A stretch of 64,000 nt of DNA from Sipunculus nudus (lineage: Eukaryota; Annelida; Sipuncula; Golfingiida; Sipunculidae). The translations under genes and the position numbers were made by a program. This document shows, one piece after another, positions 11,483-23,240 of this stretch (the stretch's first letter is position 1; each line of letters opens with the position of its first letter). The notes beneath the pieces were generated by a model. The model saw only the letters and a list, made by a program, of their open reading frames with translations, was not told the origin of the DNA and did not search any database. Location: positions 55,809,676 through 55,873,675 of the forward strand of contig CM049316.1 in assembly GCA_026874595.1 (NCBI GenBank), read 5' to 3'.

Positions 11483-12953
11483 CAGTGTTGGGGCAAGGTA
11501 CACGCGACAGTACCTAGGTACATGTACAGGTACTTGTTGAATGGTCAGGTACAGGTCCAGGTACAGGTACAACATTTTGTAGAGTACATAGGTACAGGTA
11601 CAAATACATTTTAAAGGCATTTAATTTAATGATAATTGCATAAATTTCATCTAGATATTCGACAATAAGTTATAACAGAATGGCAGAATATATCATTTAA
11701 AAGTTTAAAATGGTTGCAGTGTCATCAGGAAAAATACAGGCCTGAAAAATGAATAGGATTGCCTTTAGTAAATAAAGATAAATGAAATAAAGCTGATAAA
11801 ATTTACAAAATTTTTAATACAGAAATATAAAACATTCATATACTAAAATATGATGTCTATATTTTAAATCAAGTTTTGAGTTTCAGAGTAATGTTTTAAA
11901 GTCAAATGTCTGGCAGCACCACGCACTCTTAAAGTAAAGAGGCATAATAGATTAACTGAAAAGAAAAAAATCTTAAAATCAATTTTTTAAACTAACAAAT
12001 CCATATATAATAGGAAGTAACAATAAATATGTTCATTGCAGAAAGCCACACTTGGGAATGTTTTGAGAAGAATATTTTGAGCACCTGCATTTGATGCTTG
12101 AGCAGGGCCTGCTTTTTTTCTGTAAATTGGAATGTTCTATTTTTTGGCATATGTTGAGAGTTCAGTTATATAATATGTATTTTCTTCGCTTCTTCATTTA
12201 TCCTTCACCAATGTTTTTGTAAAATAGACAACAGGTATCTACATAAGGCATGTAAGCAACTAGCCCATTTCCTTTGCTCTGTACCCTTAATATCTAATAA
12301 TGCCACTATGAACTTCCTGAGTAGATGCATGAGGTATTTAGGCCAGTATGCTACTAGCCCTGGCCCACTCAACTTTAAAGCTGCAGGGATGTAATCTCAG
12401 TAATTACACCTGCCTGATTTAGGTAACAACCATTACACGGGTTCAGTACACGTATATTTAACCCATCCTGATGTCCATTCCAGTATGAATACCTGTAATT
12501 CACATAACTGTGAATTGTGTACCTAGGTACAAGTACCTGGCCCCAACCCTGTCCTGTGTACATACTGGACAATTGTCTAAACCGGACATGCCGGCAGCCC
12601 TGTTCTTATCCTGTGTTAGTCGACCTATGAGCTGATAATGCCACAATGAACTTTATGTTTAGAGGCTGGATGTTGACCCGCTTGTCTAGCCCAGCTTGAT
12701 ACAAAGGCAGCAGGGATGAATGCATTGTAATTATCCCTGCCTGAGAGGTGACAGCCCTTACACGCAAATGACCAAAGCCTGGTGTCCATTTCAAGTATCA
12801 CATTTGCACCTGGAGTACCTTATACCAGGTACAGCTACTTTAGTTCCAGGTACAGGTACAGGTGCAAGGTACTTTCCACACATGACAGTCAGATACAGGT
12901 ACTCTGATTTGTGTACCTAGGTACAGGTCCAGGTACAAGTACCTTGCCCCAAC
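11483..12953. mobile_element. foldback hAT-like element with GTACAG subterminal repeats
   Basis: The left end CAGTGTTGGGGCAAGGTAC pairs with the right end, whose reverse complement reads CAGGTTGGGGCAAGGTACTT. Both ends carry clusters of GGTACAGGTAC words and TACCTAGGTA palindromes. An extra right-type end (CCTGGCCCCAACCCTG) sits at about 12537-12552, and the stretch before it (about 12290-12540) is repeated in diverged form at 12640-12950, so the element has a duplicated right half. CAG-starting ends with TGGG fit hAT elements. No 8-bp target duplication and no transposase were found. Confidence 0.55.
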
Positions 12954-13089
12954 CTGGGGGTACTACTCACGTAGTATGGGTTAACTGTATAAATATTACA
13001 TATTTCATCATACAATGTATATGTTGCTCGTGCTAAAAATTTATGTACAGTTTTATTGTTCTTAGTGCAAAATATCTGTTGTTTGTATT

Positions 13090-15620
13090 AATTAGCTTAT
13101 GGACATTTCCATATGAGCACTGAAATAAACCAGGGGTGGATCATATTTAATTATCAGGGGCGGATCATATTTAATTATCAGGGTACATTCTTTTAAAATT
13201 TTATCGTAAATGTACAACTTAACAGCGTTTTGAAGTTTTATTTCTACAAACAAATCTTGAAAACCAGCAAACTCTATCCACTTGCGTATAACTTCCCTTT
13301 TCAATCATCAAATCATGACATGAACATCTCAACTGGCTAGCGCTTGTTTATGCTTGGTATTAGTCCGCACAGTAAATATTTCTCCATTAATTGAGACCAT
13401 GGATTTAAAAGTACCATATAAATTTAATTTAGTATTTACTTCTACATCACAAGACCAGTTTTGTTCTGCCATATATCAATAATTCTTTCCTTTATTTTAG
13501 CCAAAAATATTCTAATGTCTCCTACTTCTTGATTCATCCACACATACCAAAATCCTGCGCTGCATATTTCTGCTTCTTATATGAGTAACCTATGTTTGTT
13601 TTTCATTCATATCTAGATTAAACAGCATGTTATATATACGCTTTGTATATCTATTATTACCATAATGTACTTGTTTTGTCCAGTTTTTTTACACATCTTA
13701 ATAATTTACCGACATACATTGGTTGCCTCCCAAACTCTCCCAAAGATGCTGCGTTCGGAGCTGAAGAGCTAATTTTTAGAATGTACTTGCAAAATTTATA
13801 TTACACCTTTTAAATTATTTCACATCTTTCATAGCCCCACAGTTCTTAACCATATAATAATACCGATAATAATACCGGTGTATCCATACAATCAAATAGA
13901 TAAAATAGCTGGCTCACCCATAAACAACTATATATCCTATAAAATTTTTTATGAGAGTCACTGCTCTTTCAGCCTGCACTGCCTGTGCCATATACCATGG
14001 CAATGTACTTGTAAATATTATCCCAAAGTATATTTACCGTTTCATTTTGAGTATTTTTGATAGTGCTCTTTCTCTATTCTTTTTAATTAACCCCCATGTC
14101 TAAAAACCATAATTTCTGTCTTTCCTAAATTAACTTTTAAGCCATAATAGACAGAAAAACTTGCAATTGGTTTATTTGTTCTTAGAGACGTCCTATTGTA
14201 TCGCTGAAGCATACTAAATCATCGGCGTACATTGATGTCATTACCTTTGGCAAATATTCATCAATATTTATACCATGACAATCTGTTTCATTAATTTGTT
14301 CTATTCATCTATGAATAAAGAAAACAGAAGGGAATTCACCATGACCCTGGTTAAGTTCCGTTAGTACATTCAAAATGATTTCAAATCCTTCCTCTGTAAG
14401 AAAAACATGATTTCATTTGACCATATATTGACTCAAGTGCCTGTAAGAGTTTCCCTTTTATCCCAGATTTAACTGAAACAAACCACAATAATTCGTGTTG
14501 TACACTATCAAAATCAGTTGAAAAATAAAAAAAGTGTAATAAAACCTTCTTTATTTTTTTGGTTAAAAATTTCTGCACACACCCCATTAAAGAAAATGTA
14601 TGGTCTACTGTTGAATAACCTTTCCTATAGCCAGCTTGTGCTTCACATAAGAATCCAGATTGACCAACATAATTTTGAATTCTGTTTGCCAATATTTTTT
14701 GTAATAAGTTTACCCATGATATAAAGTAATGAAATACCTCTATAATTTTTAGGATCTATGGTGGAAGCCTTTTTGTGAATTGGTACATAAATGCTTTGAA
14801 AAATCCATTTCCTAATACACTGTTAAATAGTTTTAATATATTAGACGATATGTGACTATATGTATCTTTCAATATATTAACCGTTATCCCGTCAGGCCCT
14901 GGGGCCTTTCCTGTTTTCATTTCATTTATGACTTTCTGTACTTCGCATGGTGTTATGAGTCCATCAAGCTCTGTATCATTTTCAATTTCTAATACATTTT
15001 TTTAAATATTCCAGAGTATGATTCTTTGACTCTTGATTAATTTCATGTGTTGATGAATTCAAAAGTTCCTTAAAACGTTTGTACCAACGTACCGGTTCTA
15101 CTGTTGTAACAATTTTCATTTTATTTAAAAATCTCATGTTTTCCACATGGAATCATTGTCTTTTGCACCTCTGAGGCTTGGATGATTGCCTTCTTTTCTT
15201 CACATAATTTTTAAACCTCTGTTTTGTTTGTTAATAATTCGGTAAGTTGCCATCTGATATTATACATCTATACTTATTCAAAGCTATATATTTTTCATTT
15301 TTCCATAAATAAATTTTTGTCCCACCATTTTGTTTGCTTTAGTTTCATGTTGTCTCGGAAGTTTTGTTTATTTCTGTAGGATAAATTTTTATAAATATTA
15401 ACCAATGCCTCACTTGCTTTGTCCGGATATTTTTCTAAGGTTTCATTAAATGTGTTGAAAAGTAACGCACATTCTATTTGTTCTAATGATTTTGAATATT
15501 TGTTTTATCTTCATCAGTCTGAGAAAATTTTACCCATTTTGTCAGTTCGCATATGTGTTTATTCGAAATCTCTTGGAATTCCGACAGGTCTGTAATTCAA
15601 TAGGTCTAGAGTCCTCATAT
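13090..15620 (-). pseudogene. 5'-truncated, frameshifted LINE (reverse transcriptase ORF2 remnant)
   Basis: Reading leftwards on the minus strand, the remains of a non-LTR reverse transcriptase appear in order: TGKAPGPDGIT (14882-14917); a finger/palm block with QAGYRKGYSTVDH and YFSTDFDSVQHELLW (14381-14692), corresponding to the first catalytic region; MYADDLVCFSD with the YADD catalytic motif (14218-14229); GLKVNLGKTEIMVF just after it (about 14105-14150); and a C-terminal block with GFWYVWMNQEVGD near 13520-13575. Many frameshifts and stops separate these pieces, so the copy is dead. The endonuclease part is missing, as is usual for 5'-truncated LINEs. The YADD-GLKVN-type order and C-terminal region suggest a CR1/Jockey-like or related animal LINE, but the clade was not determined. 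Confidence 0.85.
13130..13185. repeat. two tandem 25-27 bp units
   Basis: GGATCATATTTAATTATCAG occurs twice in direct repeat, each copy preceded by AGGGGTG or AGGGGCG. The unit start resembles the CAGGGGCGGATC ends seen at 16679, 33224, 42062 and 51613. Confidence 0.7.
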
Positions 15621-15839
15621 AAACAGGAAAAGTAGACAGAGTTCCGAAACATTTTTACTGAATAATTAACTTGCTCTTTAATAGGCTGATTGACAAACAT
15701 AAATAGTTATAATTATATCCATTAATAATTCATGCTGCCACCATACCCTTTATTTAGTTAATTATTCAATTAATGGTTAGCCTACGTTTGTCATAATTTA
15801 CATGAAACAGGTTTGCGATATATACATGTTAATAAAATT

Positions 15840-16445
15840 AACAAGTGACCCAGGGGTCATGACGCTCAGCTGACTTGGAAATTTGGGGCCCCATAGCTCA
15901 AAGGATATGGGTTACAGAGACCTAATTTCAGGTTTCCATGGAGACTTTTCATAGGTCTCTTAGTGTGTCAAGAATGTAGATCCTAGGTCCAGTCTTTACG
16001 ATTTGTGCCCTGTTAACAGATGTTCTCATTTTTAAAGGTCTCAAAAATAGAGAAAAAAAAATCGTAAAAAAATGGGAAAATACAGGTGGCGCCACCAGTC
16101 TGCAGGAACTGATGGAACATCTCATGATCAATATGCATGCCAAAAATCATGACCATCAGTGACGTAGTTAATGAATTATTGAAGTTTTTGTATGAAATTT
16201 TTTACTATTCTGGGGGGGGGGGGGGGTACTTTTTGGCCCCGTAGCTGAAAGGATATGGGTAACAGAGACCTAGTTTCTGGTTTCCAAAGAGATTTTTCAT
16301 GAACCTCTCAGAATCCCAAGTTACAAGATTCTAGGTCCAGCGGTTACGATTTGTGCCTGGTTAACGGACAGACGGACGGACAGACGGACGACGGACAAAG
16401 GGTGATCGCTATAGCTCAGATGACTTACAGTCAGCTGAGCTAAAA
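15840..16445 (+). mobile_element. short interspersed mollusc-type repeat with GACG run
   Basis: The block is internally duplicated: GGCCCCATAGCTCAAAGGAT at about 15889 recurs as GGCCCCGTAGCTGAAAGGAT at about 16235, each followed by matching sequence (GGGTTACAGAGACCTA / GGGTAACAGAGACCTA). The right end has GGACAGACGGACGGACAGAC, then CTATAGCTCAGATGAC and CAGTCAGCTGAGCTAAAA. Repeats with this GACG run and CAGCTGAGCTAAAA end are frequent in bivalve and gastropod genomes (from memory). G14 lies at 16213-16226 and one GGTGGCGCCACC palindrome at 16085-16096. Confidence 0.6.
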
Positions 16446-16691
16446 AGGCGTGCTAAATCGCGTTAGTTCTGCACAATACTTGATAAATAATTACGTCCTG
16501 CTCCATTAATCTGGTCGCTTGTTAACTGAATTAACTTCACTTGAAAGTAAAGTTTGAGCATCAGCAGATTTCTGTATTCCATGTGCTACAAAATAAAGGC
16601 CTTGATCGAACACTTTTAGATTAGACATTATTAATCAATTATTTTATTTATTCATCGGTAACCCCAAAGTAATTGCAGGATCCACCCCTGA

Positions 16692-17880
16692 AATACCATG
16701 AATATTTCATGGAACTATTTCTTAAATGAAAGCCAGTGTAAAATACTATAACTGTACCAAATTTGGTACTTTTATCACAATTTGAACAATTTTTCCATTA
16801 ACCGCCGCACTACTATAAGAACAATTCCGTTCCTTTGGAACGCAGATCGATGCGACGCATGCCTTTTTAAGAGCACCCGCAAAGACGCAGCTCGGTCAGA
16901 CGCGGTTAATTTTCTCATGCCTAGAGGGGCCTCATAGACGTTGCCTAGTACGATGCGGTTCAGTCCTTATGGTTGTGTAAACGCATCACGAGGCGCGTCG
17001 GGCAAACTATATCCTGCACATGATATACTCATGTTTTTGTGGTACGGTGGTTTTCACTGTGCTCTGTATACCACATGAATAAAAAAAAAATAGATTACTT
17101 ATTACCTTCGTTGAACCTGTTAATTTGTTTATATAATATCACACTGTGGTTCATTTACTTGCATATTTTATTCATTTATGACTTAAAATAAATTTTGTGT
17201 TGTTGTTGAATGTCTTCGGGGAAACAGGCACTATCGTTAATGGAATTTGATAGACCAAAGGCGAATAACAGAACTGTTCATGATACTCCATGCATTGAAT
17301 ATAAAATATGCTGTTTCTAGATAAAGTTATTTGGACACATAAATTCCAATAGAATGAAAAAATGATGCAAACGCGTAGAACCGTGTAGCCAGAATCTGAA
17401 AAATACATAGATAATTACGAGAGAGAGGCCTTTCGATTACATTCGAGCTGGACGACTTTCGGATTGACGACTTCGGCCGGGACGACATTTCGAATGAAAG
17501 TCATTCTGAATGGACGATATTTTAACTAAATACTTAATAAAGAGTCAAAGTGTGGGTAACTGTGGTCCAACTACTGTTTGAGTATTTTTTTATTGTAAAA
17601 TTACGATCCCATGGTACAATCGGTCATTGACTCACAGCCAACCTTATGGAACGACACGCTTGACGGGTGACATGCTTTAGACAAAACGGAGTGCCGGGGA
17701 CAATTGCGATAAGTATATGTATATAAATTGTACCAATATAGAATGTTCTACAATTGTATAAATATGTTTTGTACATGTGTATGTTTGCGTGTTTAAAACG
17801 CACAATAGTTATGACGTCAAATCTGTGTTTCCGGACGACACACCTCACAAATTCATAACCACATAATTGAATCCGCCAAA
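16692..17880. other. intergenic, no gene seen
   Basis: It contains a locally CpG-rich patch near 16830-17010 and a GACGAC-rich patch near 17447-17515. No exon or structured repeat is supported. Confidence 0.45.
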
Positions 17881-17884
17881 ACGA

Positions 17885-19310
17885 ATTTGTGCGGATACTA
17901 TGTTTTTGACCGGGTTCCGCCGCCGCCGCGTTGGTTTCCGGAGAACCCCTCTGAGACTACTGGACGGATTTTTCCGAAACTTACACCAATTATCGGGTCA
18001 CATGTGAACTGGTGCCTAACCAATTTGCATTGACCTCTGACCTTTCCAATCTGCCCAGCGTCTATTTGTGCGTCTGTTTCCATACATAAACCCACATATC
18101 TCGGGAACCGATCAGGAAAAAAAAAAAATTGTATAAATGTAGCCCTTGGATAGCTTTATAACATACACAAAAATGGTGGCGCCACCGGCAATCATGTTTG
18201 CACAGTGTCCATCTGTTCATCTGCCTTGGGTTAAAATCACTTATATCTCTGCAGTTTTTTTACTAATTCACCTGAAATTCGGCATGCGTATACATCCTGG
18301 ATAGCTTTCTTGATTTTATGACAGGTGGCGCCACCTACATTCACGTTCACGCTGCAGACATCCAAGCTAATATCTCGGTGAACTCTTTAATCGATTTGGC
18401 CAAAATTGTCCATGTGTATAGATCTCACTTAGCTCTTTATCATACGCAAAACTGGTGGCGCCACCTGCAATTATTTTTGCACAGCGTCCATCTGTTTGTC
18501 TGCCGTGGGATAATATCACTCATATCTGTAGTGGTTTGACATAACTGCCTAAAATTTTGCAGGTTTATACATCCAGGACAGCTTTCTTGATTTTATGACA
18601 GGGGGCGCCACCTACTTTCTAGTTTACGCTGCAGACATCCAAGCTCATATCTCGGGAACCGTTTGACCGATTAGGACAAAATTTTGCATGTGTATAGATC
18701 TCACATAGCTCTTTATCATATACAAAACTGGAGGGTGCACCATTTTTGCACAGCGTCTGTCTGTTTGTCTGCCGTGGGCTTAAATTCTTCATATCTCTGT
18801 AGTGGTTTGACTTATCTGCCTAAATATTTGCGTGTTGATACATCTTGGATAACTTTCTCGATTTTTTTGGCATATATGTTAACGCTGCAGAAATTCAGGC
18901 TTATATCTCAGGACTTGTTGGATATACCCCCCTGAAATTTCGCATGCGTATATATCTCACATAGATCTTAGTCATACACAAAATTGGTGGCGCCACCTGC
19001 CACCTTTTTTGCACAAGTCCTTCTGTTTGTCTGCTGTGGGATAAAATCACTCATACGGATGTAGTGGTTTGACTTTCCTGTTTAAAATTTTGCATATGTA
19101 TACAACTTGGACAGCTTTCTGGATCTGTGGTAGGTGGCGCAACCTACATACACATTTCGGCTGCAGATATCCATGCTAATATGCAACACAACTCACTCTA
19201 TTTACCCTTGCAACTCAATCAATGCCTCACTTCACCCATTCTATTCGACTTTGGCGGATACATGTAGTCGCTTGTCGACTACCCCTATTCTAGTTACTTA
19301 AGATATACAC
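17885..19310 (+). repeat. GGTGGCGCCACC repeat element, copy 1
   Basis: The element starts with GTGCGGATACTATGTTTTTG and ends near GCGGATACATGTAGTCGCTT. Between them the palindrome GGTGGCGCCACC or a close variant recurs at 18175, 18325, 18454, 18601, 18730, 18986 and 19133. Spacings alternate near 129 and 147-150 bases, so the unit is a dimer of about 276 bp. Each monomer also carries a CATATCTC(G)GG and GCATGTGTATAGATCTCAC-like block. The frames that stay open here (such as 18318-18539) are by-products of the repeat. A second copy lies at 62545-63775. Confidence 0.75.
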
Positions 19311-20560
19311 ATTACACATGAAAGTCCTTGATTTCATGAATAGTTTGTTTGAAAATTTGATTCCATCACCTTGTTGTGGTAAACAATTTCCTAAAGCGAA
19401 ATTGAATATAGTGAAATAAAAATAAATGAACTATTTTACCAGTGTTCACATGTATTAAGTGAGACAATATTTAAGGTACAAACAATATCAAACAATCATT
19501 ATTACTGGTACTGTCACCATTCCCTTTGGTTTGTAATTAAAGGCCATGGTTAGTTTACACGGTCCTTTATTCACCTAACGTTGGTTCGATTCTGTAATTT
19601 ATGAGACTCGGCATTTAAATGAGACTCGGCACTTTTGAATTAATGCAAACGCATGTTGATTTTTTTTTATATAAGACAAAGACAGTTCCGATTTTAGGAA
19701 CCGTGTACCGAATGGTATCTTGAAGCAATAGTCACGCGGCGGGGGGGGGGGGGGGGGGGAAGGGTAGGTTTTAGTGCATATTGATTCATGCATGTTACAC
19801 AAGATGTTAAATGAAGAGTCTGTAAACTATTACAGCTTGCAAACTGGTGTTAATGTAATGCTTTGAGTGATGATGGGTACAGTCTAATGATTAATGGTGA
19901 ACACTTCTTTATTACCACACAAAAGTATATACAGAAATTTTCGAAGCACACCCGATCACTGGTCTATTTGTATGGACTGTTGAATATATAGATGTTACAT
20001 GAAAGATATATTAAGTGTTGGATTATGATAAATGAGACTGGGAACCTTTGACAAACGTATAAAAAATGAAACAAAAGCGATTACATACTCTCAAAAATAA
20101 AATGCATCAGAGTTATTTGTTTACATAATATAAAATGCAAAATTTGGTTTTAGTTACGGTTTATTGAAATATTTTATAACAAATGGATATCCATCAATGT
20201 TACTTAACCCTATAAACTGATAGTAAGTTAGCAACTATTATCAAAATATTGGTATATTTAATGGACTAGAACAGCATTGTACAATCCACTACGAAATGCT
20301 CCAGAACTATTCCCTAATGTTTGGTACTTGAATCAGCTTTAAGGAGACATGTAACTAACCTAATTTTCTGAGTAATTGCCGGTTTATGTCCCGTGGTCTT
20401 GTTAATTGATATAAAAAGTAACGTCTGATGCGGTCAGGAAACCCCTCAGCCAATTGACTACGTTATTAAGCTGAAATTGGGGGGGGGGGGGGGGTGCGGC
20501 TTATCATTTTGAAATCAATTTTATGGTTTGGAAATATATTTTATGATAGTAAGCTTTACT
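19311..20560. other. intergenic, no gene seen
   Basis: AT-rich, with a G19 run (19741-19759) and a G16 run (20479-20494). No supported exon. Confidence 0.5.
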
Positions 20561-20566
20561 ACAGTA

Positions 20567-20735
20567 GTCTTAATTTACAGGTGGTCTTATTAGACAGGTC
20601 ATATATTATCAATGTGAATACATTCGGTTCACTCAAGGGTGGTCTTAATTTACAGGTGGTCTTATTAGACAGGTCATATATTATCAATGTGAATACATTC
20701 GGTTCACTCAAGGGTGGTCTTAAAAGTGAGGTGGT
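20567..20735. repeat. exact 75-bp tandem duplication plus a partial third unit
   Basis: GTCTTAATTTACAGGTGGTC at 20567 recurs at 20642 with the following 75 bases identical. A diverged partial unit (GTCTTAAAAGTGAGGTGGTC) follows at 20717. The exact identity implies a very recent or actively homogenised repeat. Because 75 is divisible by three, a short plus frame runs through it, but I see no sign of a gene. Confidence 0.85.
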
Positions 20736-21097
20736 CTATGAGACAGATTCCACTGTAAGTATGGCCAATAGTATTGTTACAGTCCCACTATAAAATTCTT
20801 GGCACTCGGAAAGAAAATAATTCTATTTAGTGTCAAATACTTTAAGACAGACGAAATACAACAAGTGTTAGTACATTTGTCACAATTTTATGTGAAAATG
20901 GAGTTTTTCAGACGCTCTGGGTAATGTTTGTGTTGCTGTGGCATTTGATTTATGCCGTGCGTCGCAATATGATTAAGGCTAGTGTATTCATAAGAAGACT
21001 ATGCCATGACTAATTGGTTTATTTATAAATGTAGTAGTTTATGAAACTTATTTTTATCACATGAACAGTGAGAAGGCATAGCTTTTGCATATCGCAT

Positions 21098-23240
21098 ATC
21101 ATAACCAGACATGGGGTAATAGTAATAAGTAATAGTAATAGTAATAGACTATTACAGCTTTTTCCATGTAATAGTAATAGTAATAGTAATAGACTCAAAA
21201 ATTTGAGCTGTAATAGTAATAGTAATAGAAACAGAAGGCAAAGTAATAGAGTAATACATATTACTTTCTATTACTTCCTGTAAGCCCCTTGATCATTAAG
21301 CATATCAGCAAATATAAATGCTGCATGAACAGACTCAGTTCTTGTCCAGTAACTGCCCAGGATATGCCTATTGTTGAGGCAAGCATTGGCAAGCTGTCAC
21401 ATTGCTGGTGACCACTGGTGCTAATTACATAAGAGTACTGGACAGAGTAGGTCACAGCCAAATAAGTTACCTGGCACAATCTGACCTTTGATTAGTAAAC
21501 CATGGATAAACAGAGGCATGTTTGATGTTAAGAGACAGATAAATATAGTGTTTTATTATTGTGACATGTACATCTTATCTCACATCCATCAATCCATATG
21601 CATATTCTGAAATGTACCTAGATTTGTTTTCACAAGCCAGTTTGCATTTTAATCATACAAATTGCAATAACACGTCATTCAAGAAAAATATAATATGGAA
21701 CCAGGTTCAGTGCAGACCCAAAATGTTCATGATAAGCTTATGGTGTTTTCACTACCCATAATGTACTGAAGCCTACAATGCTATAAACTCAGACCAGTAC
21801 TACAATCACTTGGATAAAGTCATACTGCAGGCACATGTATTATCTAGTTAATTTATATACATATTCTTTTTAAAACTATTCTTTTGATACTTGTCTGTTA
21901 TTTCATAGTAACAATTTTGCAGACCTTCATTCAGTATCTTAAATTATGTTAATTTACATTTTGAAAATTAAATGAACCATTTTTTCATGATATTAATTTA
22001 TTTGATTAAATAATATGAGAATATAGGTAACTGTTCATATTTTATTATTTAATATCTTATATAAATATATATATATATTTATATATAAATATATAAATTT
22101 TGACATTAAATAATTAGATCCTGTTATGTACAAAATTTAAGTACAAGATTGTTTAATACCAAATTTAAATAATATTTTATTTGTTTTGTAAAATTAATGT
22201 AAGTTTAAATCGCTCTCCACATTCCTAAATTATCCTATGCTTGTTTTGCTGCAATGAAGAAGGGCATGCCTGAAAAATAAAAGCCCTGCCTGCTTCCATT
22301 ATTGTAAAATTTACCACCTCTCTGGTCACTCTCGAGATGTATTATGTGATGGAATAAAATGTGGCATCACATCCAAATGAATATATACACTCGAGAAGAT
22401 GGGGTACTTTTGTCTCCAGTTTGTTTCTGTCCAGAATCTTGACGTAAACAGTATTTTTACTGGATATATTTATAAGGATTTGGAAACAGGACACAGCCCT
22501 ACATAAATTCCTCTCCTGATAATACATAAAGGACTGAATTGTCAGCTTTGATACTAAATAATAATATGCAATAATCACGAATAATTCCTCTGGAGACAAT
22601 TTTTAGTTACACTGAAAATCTTTATTTATTGACTATGAGAACGAAGATTAAATCAAAACGGAAGTATGTACTATAAAATAAATTTATGTGAAATATATAT
22701 GAAAATAATATAAAATGAACAAGCATGCATATAATTATAAATCAATATTTTAAATATGCTAAGGCCTTTACAATGGGTTGCTTTTAATTACATTCAAGAG
22801 TTCATACAATTATCTTATAATTTCGACTTGAAACACCCCAATAACGAGGTTTCAAAATATTAAAAAAAAAAACAGATTAAAGAAGCTGAAATAATAAAGA
22901 TCTCCAGTATTATTAGGCTTCTTGTAAATGACAATAACACAGTATAAGAAAATTGTGTAGGTAACTGGATGATATAGTTGCTTTTAATATTATTTAAACA
23001 TGTGATTGTAGTGCTAGTTTATTGCACTCATGGCTGCGCAAGGTCTAGAATCCTACCATCAGTTTAAGTACATGTAATAGTAAAAGTAAAAGTAATAGAT
23101 ACCCCAGTAATAGTAATAGTAATAGTATTAGAAGATAAAATGTGGTAATAGTAATAGTAATAGTAATATCAGAAATTGAAAGTAATAGTAATAGTAATAG
23201 TAATAGAACAACTGTAATAGACCCCATGTCTGATCATAAC
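21098..23240. mobile_element. non-autonomous hAT-like transposon with perfect 8-bp target duplication
   Basis: The element spans 21106-23232. It begins CAGACATGGGGT and ends ACCCCATGTCTG, a 12-bp terminal inverted repeat. The octamer ATCATAAC flanks it exactly on both sides (21098-21105 and 23233-23240). An 8-bp duplication and CAG-starting ends are the hallmarks of the hAT superfamily. Arrays of GTAATA fill both subterminal regions (21117-21260, 23075-23220), in the same direct orientation rather than inverted. The 2.1-kb interior has only short frames and no recognisable transposase or DDE/RNase H-like block, so it depends on a helper. A very AT-rich segment with a (TA) palindrome lies near 22055-22100. 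Confidence 0.9.

Noticed and set aside
18318-18935. Two similar plus-strand ORFs (VYRSH...LYH)
   Set aside because: They come from the GGTGGCGCCACC repeat. Similarity between them is due to the repeat unit and frames break at each monomer change.
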